64,000 nucleotides of DNA, taken from Ailanthus altissimus (Eukaryota; Streptophyta; Magnoliopsida; Sapindales; Simaroubaceae). The first letter of the stretch is position 1. Each line of letters begins with the position of its first letter. Location: NCBI GenBank assembly GCA_946807835.1, contig OX327683.1, forward strand, positions 3,291,001 to 3,355,000, read 5' to 3'. Under the pieces are notes generated by a model, which was not told where the DNA came from, searched no databases, and was given only the letters and a program-made list of their open reading frames with translations. Both the position numbers and the translations under genes were made by a program. Shown here piece after piece: positions 52,036 to 64,000 of this stretch.

Positions 52036-53196
52036 TCAAAATGAGTCTCCTTGGTCGCTTTCATCTGTGTCGTATCCGTGAGAGAGGAACTTATGGAGTT
52101 GTTGTTCCCATACGTTGAATGAGGGCTCTGGCGGAGTGGAATGTGGGTCTACCATATCTTGATCTTCTCCAGGTGAGCTGGTCTGGATGAGGGATGTGCT
52201 GGCTTCCTCTTGGATTTGGGTGTCGGTTGGATAAGGTTGGGAGTCTTGAAAGAGGGATAAGTCAAGATTGGGTTGGTGTTGGTCAAGTTCTGTCGGGACA
52301 ACTGGCTGAGATTGGGTAGGTTCTGTCGGGACAGTTAACTGAGGCCATTGGTGAAGGTTATCCATTGCTTGTCTGTATCTGGCATAATAAGTCATGTTTG
52401 GGATATGGTGATGATGAGTAGAGTAATCTGTATTTCTGAGATGTGAAAGATGATATTTTTGTCTTTGTTGGAATTTAAGTATATTGGCAAAATTCAGGTC
52501 TTCTGTAAAGTCAGCTTCAACTTGTTCCTAAGGTGCAGCATCTTCTGGGGAGATCCAAACAGACGGAGGAATTATTTGATTTTCCTGAGCAAGAATTCTT
52601 TCAAGTTCTCTATTTTGCTGAATTACTTCTTCAGGCCAGAGCTTAATTGATCCCTTTAGTGAAAGGGTAAATGTGAAGTAATCCTTAACAGTGGGGTAAT
52701 AATGAATCTCGTGATCTGAAATAATCATACCCTTCCGTTGGAGAAGTAAGACTGACCAAAGATGTTGTCTGGGGACTGCAGCATTTGTGTTGTTTGCAAT
52801 CATGTATTGAAATTTAGTTATCCACCATGTCTTTGGGTAAAACCATTGGAGAAAAATCAGGGCTGGATGATCTTCATCACATTTTTCTAATTTTTGGAGG
52901 GTTCTAAGTAATGGAAATTCCATGGCGATTGTATACAGATCCAACAGGTACCATAACAAGTAAAGGACAGATTTGGACCATTGGGAAAATGAGAAAAAAG
53001 AGTGCAGGTGAAAGAAAGGGTATTCTAAGTTGAACAAAGGGCCACCAAGAACTGTGAGGCCGTGTTCTTGGACTGCTAAGATGGCGTAGTGTCTGATGAA
53101 TTCTTTGGCATGGGAATGGAGTGTTCTGGTTTTGATTAGGTCTGGAAATTGTGGTGGAGAAAAAGGAACAGGAGGAGTTATGATAATGGGATTCAT
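52036..53196 (-). CDS. Unknown cargo protein of the retrotransposon, 385 codons with one internal TAG
   Basis: The frame opens at ATG 53194-53196 and runs 222 codons to a TAG at 52528-52530. It then continues in the same frame for another 162 codons to a stop at 52036-52038. The first part starts MNPIIITPPVPFSPPQF and is rich in aromatic residues, with a hydrophobic region (FHLHSFFSFSQWSKSVLYLL) and the conserved-looking phrase FLQWFYPKTWWITKFQYMI. The second part is hydrophilic, rich in Gln, Pro, Thr and Asp, and ends with an acidic tail. I recognise no family. The base composition is protein-like and less AT-rich than the LTRs. The single TAG may be a recent nonsense mutation or a read-through site. 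Relation to the antisense frames known from some plant LTR retrotransposons is possible but unproven. Confidence 0.65.
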
Positions 53197-53257
53197 TATG
53201 AAGATGGTAAGAATGTTGGTTTTATTTATTGCTAGAAAAGTGATTATGAGGTTTAGG

Positions 53258-53267
53258 CTATTTATAG
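53258..53267 (-). promoter_or_regulatory. TATA-like box of the unknown cargo gene
   Basis: CTATAAATAG lies 62-71 bp upstream of ATG 53196 on the minus strand, the same spacing seen for the LOG gene. It supports an independent promoter. Confidence 0.6.
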
Positions 53268-54107
53268 AGTTTTGTGAAAGAAAATCAATAATCGTTTTGT
53301 TCTTTCCTTTTCCATGGATGACGTTAAAGGAATAGTTGAAAAACCATATTTGCCATCGCAGTAATTGTGCTAGTGCAATCTTTTCTGTTTGAAACTGAGC
53401 ATATTAGAAAAAAGCAGACATGTCAGTCTCAATGAGAAAATGATGTCCAATAAGGTGGACTATTTTTTTTTTTAAGAGTTAGAGTAAGAGATATAATGTT
53501 GAGATCTATAGTTTAAGAATCATTGATCATTTAAGATAATACCTTCAATATTCTGATTTGAATGACAACTTAGTTGCGTAGAAATGCTACATTTTTTTTT
53601 AGAATGATATCAAGGTAGTGAATGATATTATGACGTATGAGTATATGTTGAATGGATTAAAATTTTCAGAGGAGTTAAGAATTTTATTTAAGAGATTAGT
53701 ATGGATATTCTACATCTATGTTATTCTTTAATGAATAAAATGTGAAGTGTATAGATGCCCATTAAATATTGAACGAATGGGAAAAAAAAAAAAGAATAAA
53801 AATATGTGTGTATAATTTTATAAGTCCATAATGTGTGTCACATGTTTATTTTATGGATATATGTTTCGTACTCCTCTCGTATACTCAGCTATGAGCCAAC
53901 TTAGAGATAATCTAACATATGAATGAGTATTTATTAGGATTTTGGACCACAATGAGCAAATCTTATATACAAGGAAGATTGCTTTGTAAATGTTTTATGA
54001 ATAAACCATACAGTTGAAAAGGAAAATTGAGAATGAGAAGAAGAAATGAGATCTAAGTATCCTCATCTATGTGCTTAAGTTATGAATTTCGAGGACGAAA
54101 TTCTTAT
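53268..54107. other. Interior of the retrotransposon upstream of the cargo genes
   Basis: AT-rich, with no gag or pol text that I can recognise on either strand. The last 30 bp before the purine tract resemble the usual end of a gypsy pol region. Confidence 0.5.
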
Positions 54108-54120
54108 AAGGAGGGGAGAA
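54108..54120 (+). other. Polypurine tract
   Basis: AAGGAGGGGAGAA lies immediately before the 3' LTR (one T between). It is the expected start site for plus-strand DNA synthesis. Confidence 0.9.
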
Positions 54121-54121
54121 T

Positions 54122-56834
54122 TGTAGTAACCAGTATCCATAACCGGTAAGAATATGTATATTTATATATATATATATATACGTATTTTATTTGTATGTGG
54201 GTGATCCTTGATTTATATATTGTTATTAGTAGTGTTTTTATAGGTTAAGGATATACTATTAGTATTGGGTTTATTTGCAAGACTTTGGAATTATTTTAGG
54301 GACCAAATTGTTATACTTTGAAAGTTTTGAGGGTGAATTCGTAAATACCAAAAATTAGCCTCTTAGTATAAAAATACACCTTTGAACCCTAATTTACCAT
54401 TTTTAGGTCGAGCTACCCATTTTAAGAGAGAGAAGAGAGAAATAGAGGAGAGAGAAAGAGGAGAAGAAGAAGAAAAAAAAGAAGAAATTGGAATTTTGAA
54501 TTTCAAGAGGTATATCATACGTATTTCTCAATTTATTGGTATTAATTAAGTTAATTCCTTTAAGTTTTGATTTCTGAAAATATGTATAATTGGGGATTTG
54601 TTGTGTATTTCGTAAGATCATATGAGAATTGATGATGATCTATAAGATAGTTTGATAAATCATGATGAATTATGGAATTTCTGCTGGATAACCTCTTGAT
54701 CTAGGAATTTTATAAATTGTTGTGATTCGATTCTGGTTTTGAGTTTTGAGTATATGCAATTAGACATGTTTAGGATCATCTGAGACTTTGAATCGATTCA
54801 AGATTCCAGAAATTGAATTTATAGTGAATTTACCAAAATGACCCTGAAATTCTGGAAATTTCCTGTGTAAACAGTATGATACAGTGGAAAATAATTTTTG
54901 ACCTGCTGAATGATCTTTAAAAATTACGAATTTGTGGAATATGATAATTTTATATGTCTAATATGATATACTCGGAATTAAGAATTTGGATCAATGTGGT
55001 TGAAGTGTTATAAATTTCTAAAGTGTATCAGCTCATTGTAGTATTTGATTAACAGATTTTTAAAGTTATGAAATAAAATAGTTTTAAAATACTTTTGGCA
55101 GTTATTTGGAAGCCAAATATTTATCATGGATTGAGATATGTGTCAAGAGTAATTATGTGGTAGTTTTATAATTTTTGAGTTAGTATATGATTTTATAAAA
55201 TTGGGAGATTGAATACTGTTCAGTAAGTATCTTGATCCTGTCAGGTTTGTAGTTTGGATTCGATGGTGTGTATGGAATGGATTGTGTAGGAATTTTGATA
55301 TAATATTCATATATAAGAAGTATATATGAGTCAAGAATGATATATTATGATTTCGGAGTAATTGGACATCATTTGATGTATTAGAAAATTTTGTTAAGTG
55401 TAAGTGGTCAGAATGACAGGTTTTGATAAACCAAATATTTAGACCAATTTGATGTGATAAATGCATTGTGTATAATTTTGTAAGGTATTTAAAGTATTTT
55501 GTGTGAATTGTGAGGCTTATGAAAGGATTAATCTCCATTGATAGGTTAAGGAGATTTAAGCCTTGTACCTGAAAGTGTTAAGAGGTAAGTATACTAGACT
55601 TACTACTGGAATCACAATAAACATAATAATTGTTTTGTATGATTTTGTAAATGGGGTTAAGAATATGTTTATGATATGTCAAAGTATATTTTGATATGAA
55701 ATGTGAATATATATTTATGAATGTGAGCATTGACATTGAGCATGGACATACATATGTTTTTGAAAGTGAGCTTTCCAAAATAAGATGCGTTTAACAAAGA
55801 AAGCTTTTGAAGTGTAATATGTCCATGAGAAATATTTTGTGATTTGAGGGTACTTGAACTCACTGTTAACTTAGTAGGCATTTTATGTGATTTGTGGAGC
55901 CTTTATGTGTGGCCTTTCCTTCGGGATTGGTATATGTTATGTGTTCCGTATGTAGGGAGGATCCTATTGGTACCTAAAGGAAGTGTGAGTCATCACATTC
56001 GTGTGGTGGCGTATTGGTACATGTGAGAGGACTCACCGATGATCAGGGTGAGGGTTTGGCTTTTACCTTCGGGCATAAGCGTTATATATGTGTGATTTAA
56101 AGACCTCACTTGTACTATTCCTCTCATACGGTATGTCACCTACGAGTGGCATTTGGCTCATTATGTGATATGTAAGTCCTACTAAGTAGTAGTTGAGTGA
56201 TGGTATTCCTATTATGTATTTTGAAAGAATGTGTAAGCGCTTACATGATATGTGATTTGATAAGATTATGATTTTGATTGATCACAGCATATCATACATA
56301 TGCATTGTGTACATATATGTATTTGTATTTGATATATGAAAAACTAGTATGCTTACTGAGTTTTATACTCATTATAGTTTATGGTGATTTCAGATAAATA
56401 AGGTACATGTGTGCTTAGCGGATTTGGCAAGGCTTCTGCTGTTCCTTGGGTTCCCTAAGTTGTTAGGTTGCTAAGTGTTTCATTTGGGGACATGTGGGAT
56501 AAGATATTTGATTTGTCCCTAGTGAATAAATACTTATGTATTATTTTATTGTGTGTGGTTGGATTTAGTTTAAGTTTCTCCAAGTGTAGTAATGGATTGA
56601 TTTTAAGTAAGAATTTGCAATGAATATATTCTGGGCTTCCGGTAATAAAGTTGCTACTGGTGACGTAGTAGAGTGTTAATCTCTGAGAAAACTCTGCGTA
56701 TCTCCGGTTTACTAATTGTCCCAGTCATAATTCAATTACTATAATTCTGAAAGAAATTAAAATGAATGTTTAAGTATTATTGAATGAATGTAAGTGATGT
56801 CGTGTGTCAGATCTTTTGGGTCTGGGACGTGACA
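54122..56834 (+). repeat. 3' LTR of the cargo-bearing retrotransposon
   Basis: It is 2713 bp, with the same ends and length as the 5' LTR, followed directly by the ATTAC target duplication. It differs from the 5' LTR at only four positions that I noticed (54207, 54278, 54341, 56827). Confidence 0.95.
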
Positions 56835-56839
56835 ATTAC

Positions 56840-58930
56840 AAAAGTTAAAAAGTGAATCATATAAACGAATTAAAATATGTTCAACCACTCAAAAATTTAA
56901 TTAAAAAAAGTATTAACTTAAGAGTTTTAAAATATTAAAAAGATGTAGAGAATAATTAATAATTCATTCAAATAATATGAAAAAACTGTTTTATTCTTAA
57001 CATTTAATGATTTTTGCTCATTAAATAAGTAGACTCTCCTTAATACTTAATGGTCATTAAATGTTTATATAATTATTGATAGGAGATTTGAATTTGAAAT
57101 CTCTAACCATCAACTTTTTATTATTGAATTATTAACACAAATATACCGTCCATTTTAATAATAAAAGTAAGTATAAAGAGTTACAAATTTTTTTAATAAA
57201 AAAATCAAATAGATATTTATTTGAAAAATGTCAAGGGCAAGTTAAATTAACTTAGATATTTATAAATAAGGATAGAACTATAATAAGGCCTAGAGGGGCC
57301 ATGGGCTTAAAATATATTCTCTTAAATTTGTATTATATATATATATATATATATAATATTTTAATATTAAAATACCTATTTTGATTCTCCAAATTTTTTA
57401 TACAATTTTTTATATTTAATAAGTTAAATTATCGATTTAAAAAAGTTGTTCTTATTAGCATTAAATACATACTTTTTAATACATTATATCATGTTCAAAT
57501 AATATCTCATTTTTTATTTTTAATGTCTTTCTATAATAAAAAAAATATTTTTTAATTTACAAGTGGTCTATATTTTATATTTTTCAACTTCGTTCTTTAT
57601 CTTAATAAAAGATAATTTTATATTTATAAGTGGTTGAATCTATACATGTTTTCTTTTATATAAATGAATTTCATACTTGTAATTCTTTTTTTACACAAAA
57701 AAAGTTTTTAATTTAATCTACATAAATATATTCACAATTATAGAATTCATATATTGATAATTTTTTCTTCTCTTCAATTTACATTAAACTCTTCTTCCTA
57801 GTTCAAAGGCTAAGAAACAAAAATTTATAAAAAATAAGTTAAAATATTTTAAATAATTTAATAATTTAATTTATATATTAGTTAAAAATTTAATATCTTA
57901 TTATTATAATTTTATATGTATTTTTTATGAATCTTATTATTTGTATTTTTTATTTTAAATTTATTAATATTAAATATAAATTTATTTTTATTAACAATAC
58001 AATAAATGTTTGTTATTTTTTTAATAGAAAAGCCATCTACACTTATCAATTTAAAAAAATTAAAATAAAAAAATTTATACATCATCACCAATTTTTAAAA
58101 TTATGTTAAAGTTCATAAATTCTCGTTATTTAACCCTTTTAAAGCTCAGATTCTGATTCTATCTCTAATTATAAAGATTATATTTTTTAAAATCTTATTT
58201 TTAATTTGCTTGAATGCATGCGTACATATATATATATATATAATATCTATTTCAAAACTTGTGAAAAATGTTTTTTTTTTTGTATTATTAAAAGATAGTA
58301 CTAGTTTTCAAAACCTCCTCAGAAAAGGGACTTGTAACAAAAGAAATCTATCAACACTTCATCAAAAAATTTAAATAAGCTAAAAAAAAGTATCTATGTC
58401 TACATCTTTTTACTTTCGGCTGGTCATGTAAAAATATTAAGATATTTAAAAGAAAAAAAAAAAGTGTCCAGAGGGACCCCGTTAGCAATATTTTTGTTCA
58501 AGGGCACTAACAATGGTTCATATTTCTCGTCTTTTTTGAGAAAAAAAAAAAGGAAAGAAAGAAAGTGAAAGCTTGATTGAAAAATATTCAATTTAGAAAG
58601 ATTTGGGTGTCTCGATGAATGGTTTACGTTTGATTATAGTTTTGTATAAAGAGAGTATGATTTAAATTTGCATATCGCCTATCTTGGACACTTATTTTTT
58701 TGAAAAATATTATATATATATATATAGAAGTCTAGGTGGTTATGGCTCTTCCTGAATTTTTTAATTTAATAATATATTTTTATCATTTTAAATATTATTT
58801 TTATGATTTGACCTTTCAAATTTTTTAATCTTACATTAAAATTTCCATATACTTAAATCATCGCTCAATATATTTTTAATTTTAATATTTAATACTTCTC
58901 ATATATATATAAACTAAACTCTTACACAAA
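56840..58930. other. AT-rich spacer
   Basis: Extremely AT-rich with AT microsatellites near 57336-57355 and 58226-58242. No gene recognised. Confidence 0.5.
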
Positions 58931-59750
58931 ATATATAACTTATAAATAATAAAAAACATATAAGATTAACACGTTAATAAAAATAAAAATAAATAAATCA
59001 CAAAATATAAGATATACGTAATTCGATTAAAATATCTACATATATGAAGAATTCATAATCAAATTTCTTTTATTAATCATATCATTATGTATCTCATTAC
59101 ATCGTTATGATCACATAAAATCTCGTGATATCTCTTATTGTAGACTTTTAAGTATTTTTCTAGATCACTATAATCTTTACAATACCTCTTAGTATCTCCT
59201 ATCCAATAAGAGATTTTTTCCAAGAAATATAAGAATAGTTCAAACACTCTTAAAATGATTTATGGTACTCCTTTTGTTCATTCAATAACAAAGACACCAT
59301 CAAAGGTTATACTTAGTGCATCTTGCACTTAGTGTTTATTTAACTCCTCTATTATTTTTTACGTTATATCTTGATACTTTATGCGTTTGGCTATTTATAT
59401 GTATTTAAAAAAGTTTATATGATGAGTAAAACGTTCGTAGAAACTCTAAACTTAGTTGGAATAAGAGTCCATATGTTTATGAGTTTGAAACTCCTTCAAA
59501 TAGTCAAATCTAAGCATAAAATGGGTTTTCCGGAGCTGGATGCCGTGGCATTGCCTTTCGATGCTGCAGTATTACGTTTCGAATTTTGGTGCCACGGCAT
59601 TGCGGCCTGTAGTTTGCCTCATCGCATTTTTCGTGTTCTCCCTTATTTTTACATCCAATCTTACTTTTTTTTTTTGTGCGTCCAACGTGTACTCAACTTC
59701 ATAATGATTCACATCTTTTTATCCATGTCAATTCATATTCATACATAATT
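58930..59750 (-). mobile_element. Copia-like LTR remnant
   Basis: On the minus strand the end near 59005-59030 reads CGAATTACGTATATCTTATA, resembling the 3' part of Tork/Tnt1-type LTRs. Upstream of it on the same strand lies a GC-rich patch (59525-59620) with GATGCCGTGGCATTGCC and TGCCACGGCATTG words. The block order matches the LTRs at 23786 and 30050. The edges are not fixed. The 125-codon open frame here is not a gene. Confidence 0.45.
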
Positions 59751-60240
59751 ATTAAATCACTAATTTTTAATAATTTAATTTTAGCTAAATTTAAATCCAA
59801 ACATCTTGAATACTTGATTAAATCAAATCATAATCAACATTCAAATTAAAAATAAATAAATAAAGGAACTCTAAATGAACCTTGATACAACAAATATTTT
59901 TAAGATACAAATTTATAATATATTGTGAATGAATAAAGTTACCATTGTAAGAGCTGAAGCTACTACTAGCTCTTTTGAAATAATTTTCAACCTCCACCAA
60001 ATTGCAGATGCTTAACAAAAATAGTAATGAGGTTACTCATATTAATCAATATATTTCTACATCATCTTCGTTTAAATAAACTAGCGGGTTTATAACTTGT
60101 TATTAAGAATGGGGATAAGAGTATTTGTGTTAATAGTCCAGTGATAAAAGGTTGACAATACATTTATTTTTATTTGAATTGATGTCTTAAGTTTAAATTC
60201 TCCTCTCTTGTGTTAACAAAAAATTGGGATAAGAATTTAT
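59751..60240. other. AT-rich spacer
   Basis: No gene or named repeat is seen. Confidence 0.45.
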
Positions 60241-60930
60241 TAATTTCAGCACTTAATGTGTAGATTTAATGGAGATGTATAACAAGTAGAAGGTATAAGT
60301 TGTTGGGATTTGATGATTTTAAATCAATGGTGATTTTGTTTTTGTGTTTAAGACTAATGAAGAGTTGAATACGATATCAAATACGCATTAGGAAAGTAAT
60401 GGAAATGAATAGTCAAAAGTGAGGAGAGGAGAGAAGGCGCAGCGACAAGGTCACATTAGCATTATGGTGCCACTCTTGAAAATGCACTAATGCCATAGCG
60501 AGAGCTTTGCCTCACCGTGGCACCAACTTACGAGAAAAAGTTGTGTTTTGGCTCAATTATTTGTTTGGTTTGTTTTGGACTCTTTTTTTTTGTGGACTTT
60601 TAATTCAACAAGAAAAAAGTTTTCAGGGGCAATTTAAATCATATATAAACCATTGTAATGTATTAACAAAAGATGGAATAAAGATCTGGGATAGCTCTCG
60701 TGCTAAGCATAAACGCAGAAAAGTGTTATAGAGTATTTGAGTATTAGATATAAGCATAAGAAAACATTGAATAGATCATTTAGGAGCTCGTTATTGTATT
60801 CTTTAGATTTCTTTCGTGAAAGTTCTTTATGTATAAAAAAAATTGAATAAAAAAAACAAAAATCTGGTAATTCACTATAAACGTAAATATTTATTTGTCG
60901 ATCTATATATATTTTTATGTATTGTGTGAT
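60241..60930 (+). mobile_element. Copia-like LTR remnant
   Basis: It contains a GC-rich patch (60435-60535; GGCGCAGCGAC, ACCGTGGCACC), a TATA-like ATATATAAACC about 100 bp further on (60642-60652), and a GTAATTCACTATAAACGTAAA phrase near 60870 that resembles the 3' part of copia LTRs. The direction is plus, and the boundaries are uncertain. Confidence 0.4.
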
Positions 60931-63701
60931 TGTTTATTATCTCTATTATATTTAATTTTTTATTATTATTATTTTTTACTTGTGAAATAAGTTTTTTGTA
61001 AAGCACATAAAATTTTATAATTTTAAATATCGAATCAAAAATTATTAAAGTATATAAAAACTTCAACAAATAGTGATAATGCTAATTTTTAAATGAAACT
61101 GATACTAAAGGTTGATTCATAAGTTATAAGAATTATGATTCAAAATTGAAGATAGTGGTTTTCACCCTATGAGAATTTAATCGGATTAAAAAGAAATGCA
61201 TTAGATCTTATTTGTAACAAATATACTATGAAGAAAATCTTGTTGACAATATCTGAATTCAGAAACCAATCAAAAATAGAAGAATGGCTCAAGTTGACTT
61301 TGTTGCTATAACTAATTAAGCAAAGGAGCAACTCATAATTTAGCTAGAAAATTTCCCAAAGCGTATGTTGTCTTGTTTTGCCTTCTTAATGGGTATTTTT
61401 CTTTTAAAAAATACATATATTATTTTTATTTCAAAAATAGTAATCTAAAAAACATGGTAAAGTGCAACCATAAATCTTTTCTTATTACAAATCACTAATT
61501 CCACACTTATAATCTAACTTGAATGTGATTTAATCTCTTTATCATTGGACTTTGAATGTTGTCTTTCAAATTTTTTTTTTATCTTTTGTTGTAAAACCCA
61601 AAAAAATAAAAAGCATATTTCTCTGTTGGGGTCAATTTAGTAAAGGCATTATTTATTTATTAAACCCAAATCCAATAATAACATGGCATTTTCAAAATGC
61701 ACGAGGCCCAAATAGTGGTCCACTTGACTTTTATTTATATTTTTGGCCACTTTAAAGTGAGGAGAAGAGTTGGTTATTTAGTTAGGACGCGTCTGATATT
61801 ATTTTTTAATTAAAAATTTTAATTTATTTTAAACGAGACAAAGATATGTAAGACACATAATTTGACTAAAAGACAATTTAATTATTTATTTTTAAAATAA
61901 TTTAAAAATATCTCATCCACCACGTAAAATTTTGATCACATTATTAAATTAAAAATTTTATGATTTATATAATAATAATATTATTTTAACAAAGATAAAA
62001 TTGATGAGAAATATAAATTTTTTAATAAAAATAATTTTAAAAATAGAGATTGAAACAAACATTTTGATCCAACATTTATAAGTATGTTTTTTTTTATGAA
62101 ATCAAAATTAGTATTTTGATTTAGTATTTTGATATATGAAAACATGCTTGGTGGTGTAGCTTTAAAATGTAATTTAAAACTATAAAGTAAAACATTGATT
62201 AAATATGTATAAAGACCATATAAAATTAAAGATCGGGTTCTTTAAATTTAAAATTTGATTTAAAATGATGATTTAGATTTTCATTTTATTCACTTTATAC
62301 AATTTAATATTTTAAATTTAAAGTAAAAAATAATATTTAATATTGTTAAATTTATACTATATTTTTTTAAAAAAAATTATCAAACACGCTCTTAATTTCT
62401 TCGGGTCTTTAACGAGAGTCAAAAGTTGTTTCAGAATTAATTTTGTATCACTATTTTAAAAAATTACTGAGAAACATGCCATCCAAACAAAAACAAAAAC
62501 AAAAACATTTTTCAAAATCTCATTTTTAAAGTGTTTACATTTAAAGAAATGATTTTTGACTACTGGAACAAGACCCCCTCCCCAATAAATATTGTAAGAG
62601 TTTTGCTCTCTCCTTCAAGAGTATATTTTTATCAAACACTTTAATTATTTTGCATTATGTTATTCGTTATGTTTGTATTAGTCTTATTCCCTTTATTTGT
62701 TGGAACTATAGGAATTCTTTTCAACTAAGAAAGAGTTTATTTGAATATTTTATCAAAATTGTTAACTTTATTTATAACTTTTTTTCGTCAAAATTAAAAT
62801 TTTTTTTTGGATTAATATGAAGTTTAAAAAAATTTAACTTTTTTAGCTAGTATAACGTATTTCAGAGCCTATCTTTGAGTTTGCTGTATTAGAATCGAAA
62901 TATATGACTAATAATTGATTCAATCCATCATTAAACCGATACTTAATTCTATAATTTAACTTAATCTAATTCATTAAAATATAAAATTCAATACAATCCA
63001 ATCCATTTAAAAAAATGTAAACCTAATTTAATTCAATATAATAGGAGAAATATGGATTGTGTTTAAAATTGGCAAATGAGTTAAATCTATTATACTATAA
63101 TTAAATTTGTCCAACTGATATTACGGGTTATACAGTGGGTGAATTGCGTTTAAATTTTAGGCCGACTAATCTCATTAGAAAACTAAAGAAATAATTTGAC
63201 TTTATGCCAACATAATTAAAACACTAAAAGTGCTTATTTCGATTCCATCAAATTTTAAAAAAGAATCAATTTAGATCAAATTTAATGAATTTAGTGGGTT
63301 AGATTATAAATTTGAGTGTATTATAAAACAACTCTTAAGTCATACTTTGAAATATATTATTATCAAAATTTGTAGGGGAAATGTATTTGGGCACTTATCT
63401 TAGTCGTAAATTTTATGCATTTTTTTTATTTAAATTAGGAATTTTAATTTGATGATTATCAAGTGTTATATCTTATATTGAATAAAAATTAAGTGAATTT
63501 TTTGTATATATAAATAGATAGGCAATATTACTTAATAGTCTAGTCTTTTTGGTAAGTAATAAATCATAACTTATGATAAATTGTACGAGAACAGATCTAA
63601 ATTTTCATTTACATGTAAACTCTTAAAATTGCCCAAATAAAGAATACAACATGGGTAATGGGTCCTCTATATCCTTGAGGATGGGCATTACGAGTCAAGT
63701 G
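60931..63701. other. AT-rich spacer
   Basis: No gene is supported. A five-copy AAAAAC-type run lies near 62488-62505. The less AT-rich stretch 61600-61770 could be a gene-proximal or transposon fragment, but I recognise nothing in it. Confidence 0.45.
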
Positions 63702-64000
63702 TGTCACGCCTCAGATTTAAAAGATCTGACACACGACATGACTTATACTCATTTAATAATGTGTACTCATAATTAATATTGTATAAAATTTCAAACTTTA
63801 ATTCTACATAAGAATCTTTAGTAAGTTGCTAGTAGGTTTATCACAAAAATCAACCCATGACCATACTTAGTGAAATATAAATCAAATACAAACACACTTA
63901 ATAAAATAATACATAAGTATTCATTCAATATGGACAAATCAAATATCGTAAATTACGTGTCCACAAATGAAATACTTAGCAACCTAACAATTTAGGGAAC
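63702..64000 (-). mobile_element. LTR of the cargo-element family, cut by the window end
   Basis: The plus strand begins TGTCACGCC, the complement of the LTR 3' end. Similarity to the LTRs at 414 and 47633 continues (phrases around GATCTGACACACGACATG and CCAAATGAAA..CTTAGCAACCTA) to the window edge. Whether it is a solo LTR or part of a full element cannot be told. Confidence 0.85.

Larger units (their letters stand above)
47633..56834 (+). mobile_element. Intact young LTR retrotransposon carrying two antisense cargo genes
   Basis: The element has two direct LTRs of 2713 bp each (47633-50345 and 54122-56834), starting TGTAGTAACC and ending GTGACA. It is flanked by a perfect target duplication ATTAC (47628-47632 and 56835-56839). 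A primer site follows the first LTR and a polypurine tract precedes the second, so the element reads in the plus direction. The end of the interior, AATTTCGAGGACGAAATTC followed by the purine tract, is typical of Ty3/gypsy chromovirus-type elements. The 3.8-kb interior shows no recognisable gag, protease, reverse transcriptase or integrase. It carries a LOG gene and a second long frame, both on the minus strand. Movement would need proteins from a related element. Confidence 0.95.

Noticed and set aside
59371..59748. 125-codon plus-strand open frame
   Set aside because: It crosses a GC-rich patch in an LTR remnant and shows no domain.

Overview
The window is eukaryotic nuclear DNA, very probably from a dicot plant. 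It is AT-rich, its genes carry introns with GT..AG borders, the proteins are plant-type (SINAT RING ligase, bifunctional UMP synthase, LOG enzyme), and most of the length is transposon-derived. The species cannot be fixed from the sequence.

Layout. 1-6 kb: a solo LTR (414-3269) sits inside a GC-rich array of about 103-bp units. Next to it is a copia-type LTR with a tRNA-Met primer site. 6.4-7.9 kb: remains of a SKIP5-like F-box gene. 9.7-18.3 kb: a complete nine-exon gene for translation factor eIF2B beta (minus strand); its 3.4-kb intron 8 holds a decayed copia gag between inverted arms, one of which carries a SINE. 18.7-23.5 kb: a decayed autonomous Mutator-like element with long inverted ends. 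25.4-27.5 kb: a SINAT/DIS1-like ubiquitin ligase gene (minus), flanked by two oppositely oriented copia-like LTRs. 31-41 kb: gene-poor repeats and a 98-bp piece of plastid 23S rRNA. 42.1-45.4 kb: a complete six-exon UMP synthase gene (minus). 47.6-56.8 kb: one intact, very young LTR retrotransposon. 57-64 kb: AT-rich DNA with LTR remnants and the edge of another LTR of the young family.

The most notable object is the element at 47633-56834. It has two 2713-bp LTRs for which I saw only four differences, a 5-bp target duplication (ATTAC), a primer binding site and a polypurine tract, but no recognisable gag or pol. Its 3.8-kb interior instead carries two genes on the opposite strand: an uninterrupted, apparently functional LOG gene (the last step of cytokinin activation) and a 385-codon reading frame of unknown family broken by one TAG. 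Each has a TATA-like box about 60 bp upstream of its ATG. This looks like a non-autonomous retrotransposon carrying a hormone-activating cargo gene.

A second signal is that short GC-rich patches built from words like GCTGCRGCGC recur inside transposons of unrelated classes (Mutator-type ends, several copia-like LTRs, a tandem array).

The three complete host genes (translation initiation, protein turnover, pyrimidine synthesis) are unrelated housekeeping or regulatory genes and form no functional cluster. All boundaries and translations were worked out by eye.
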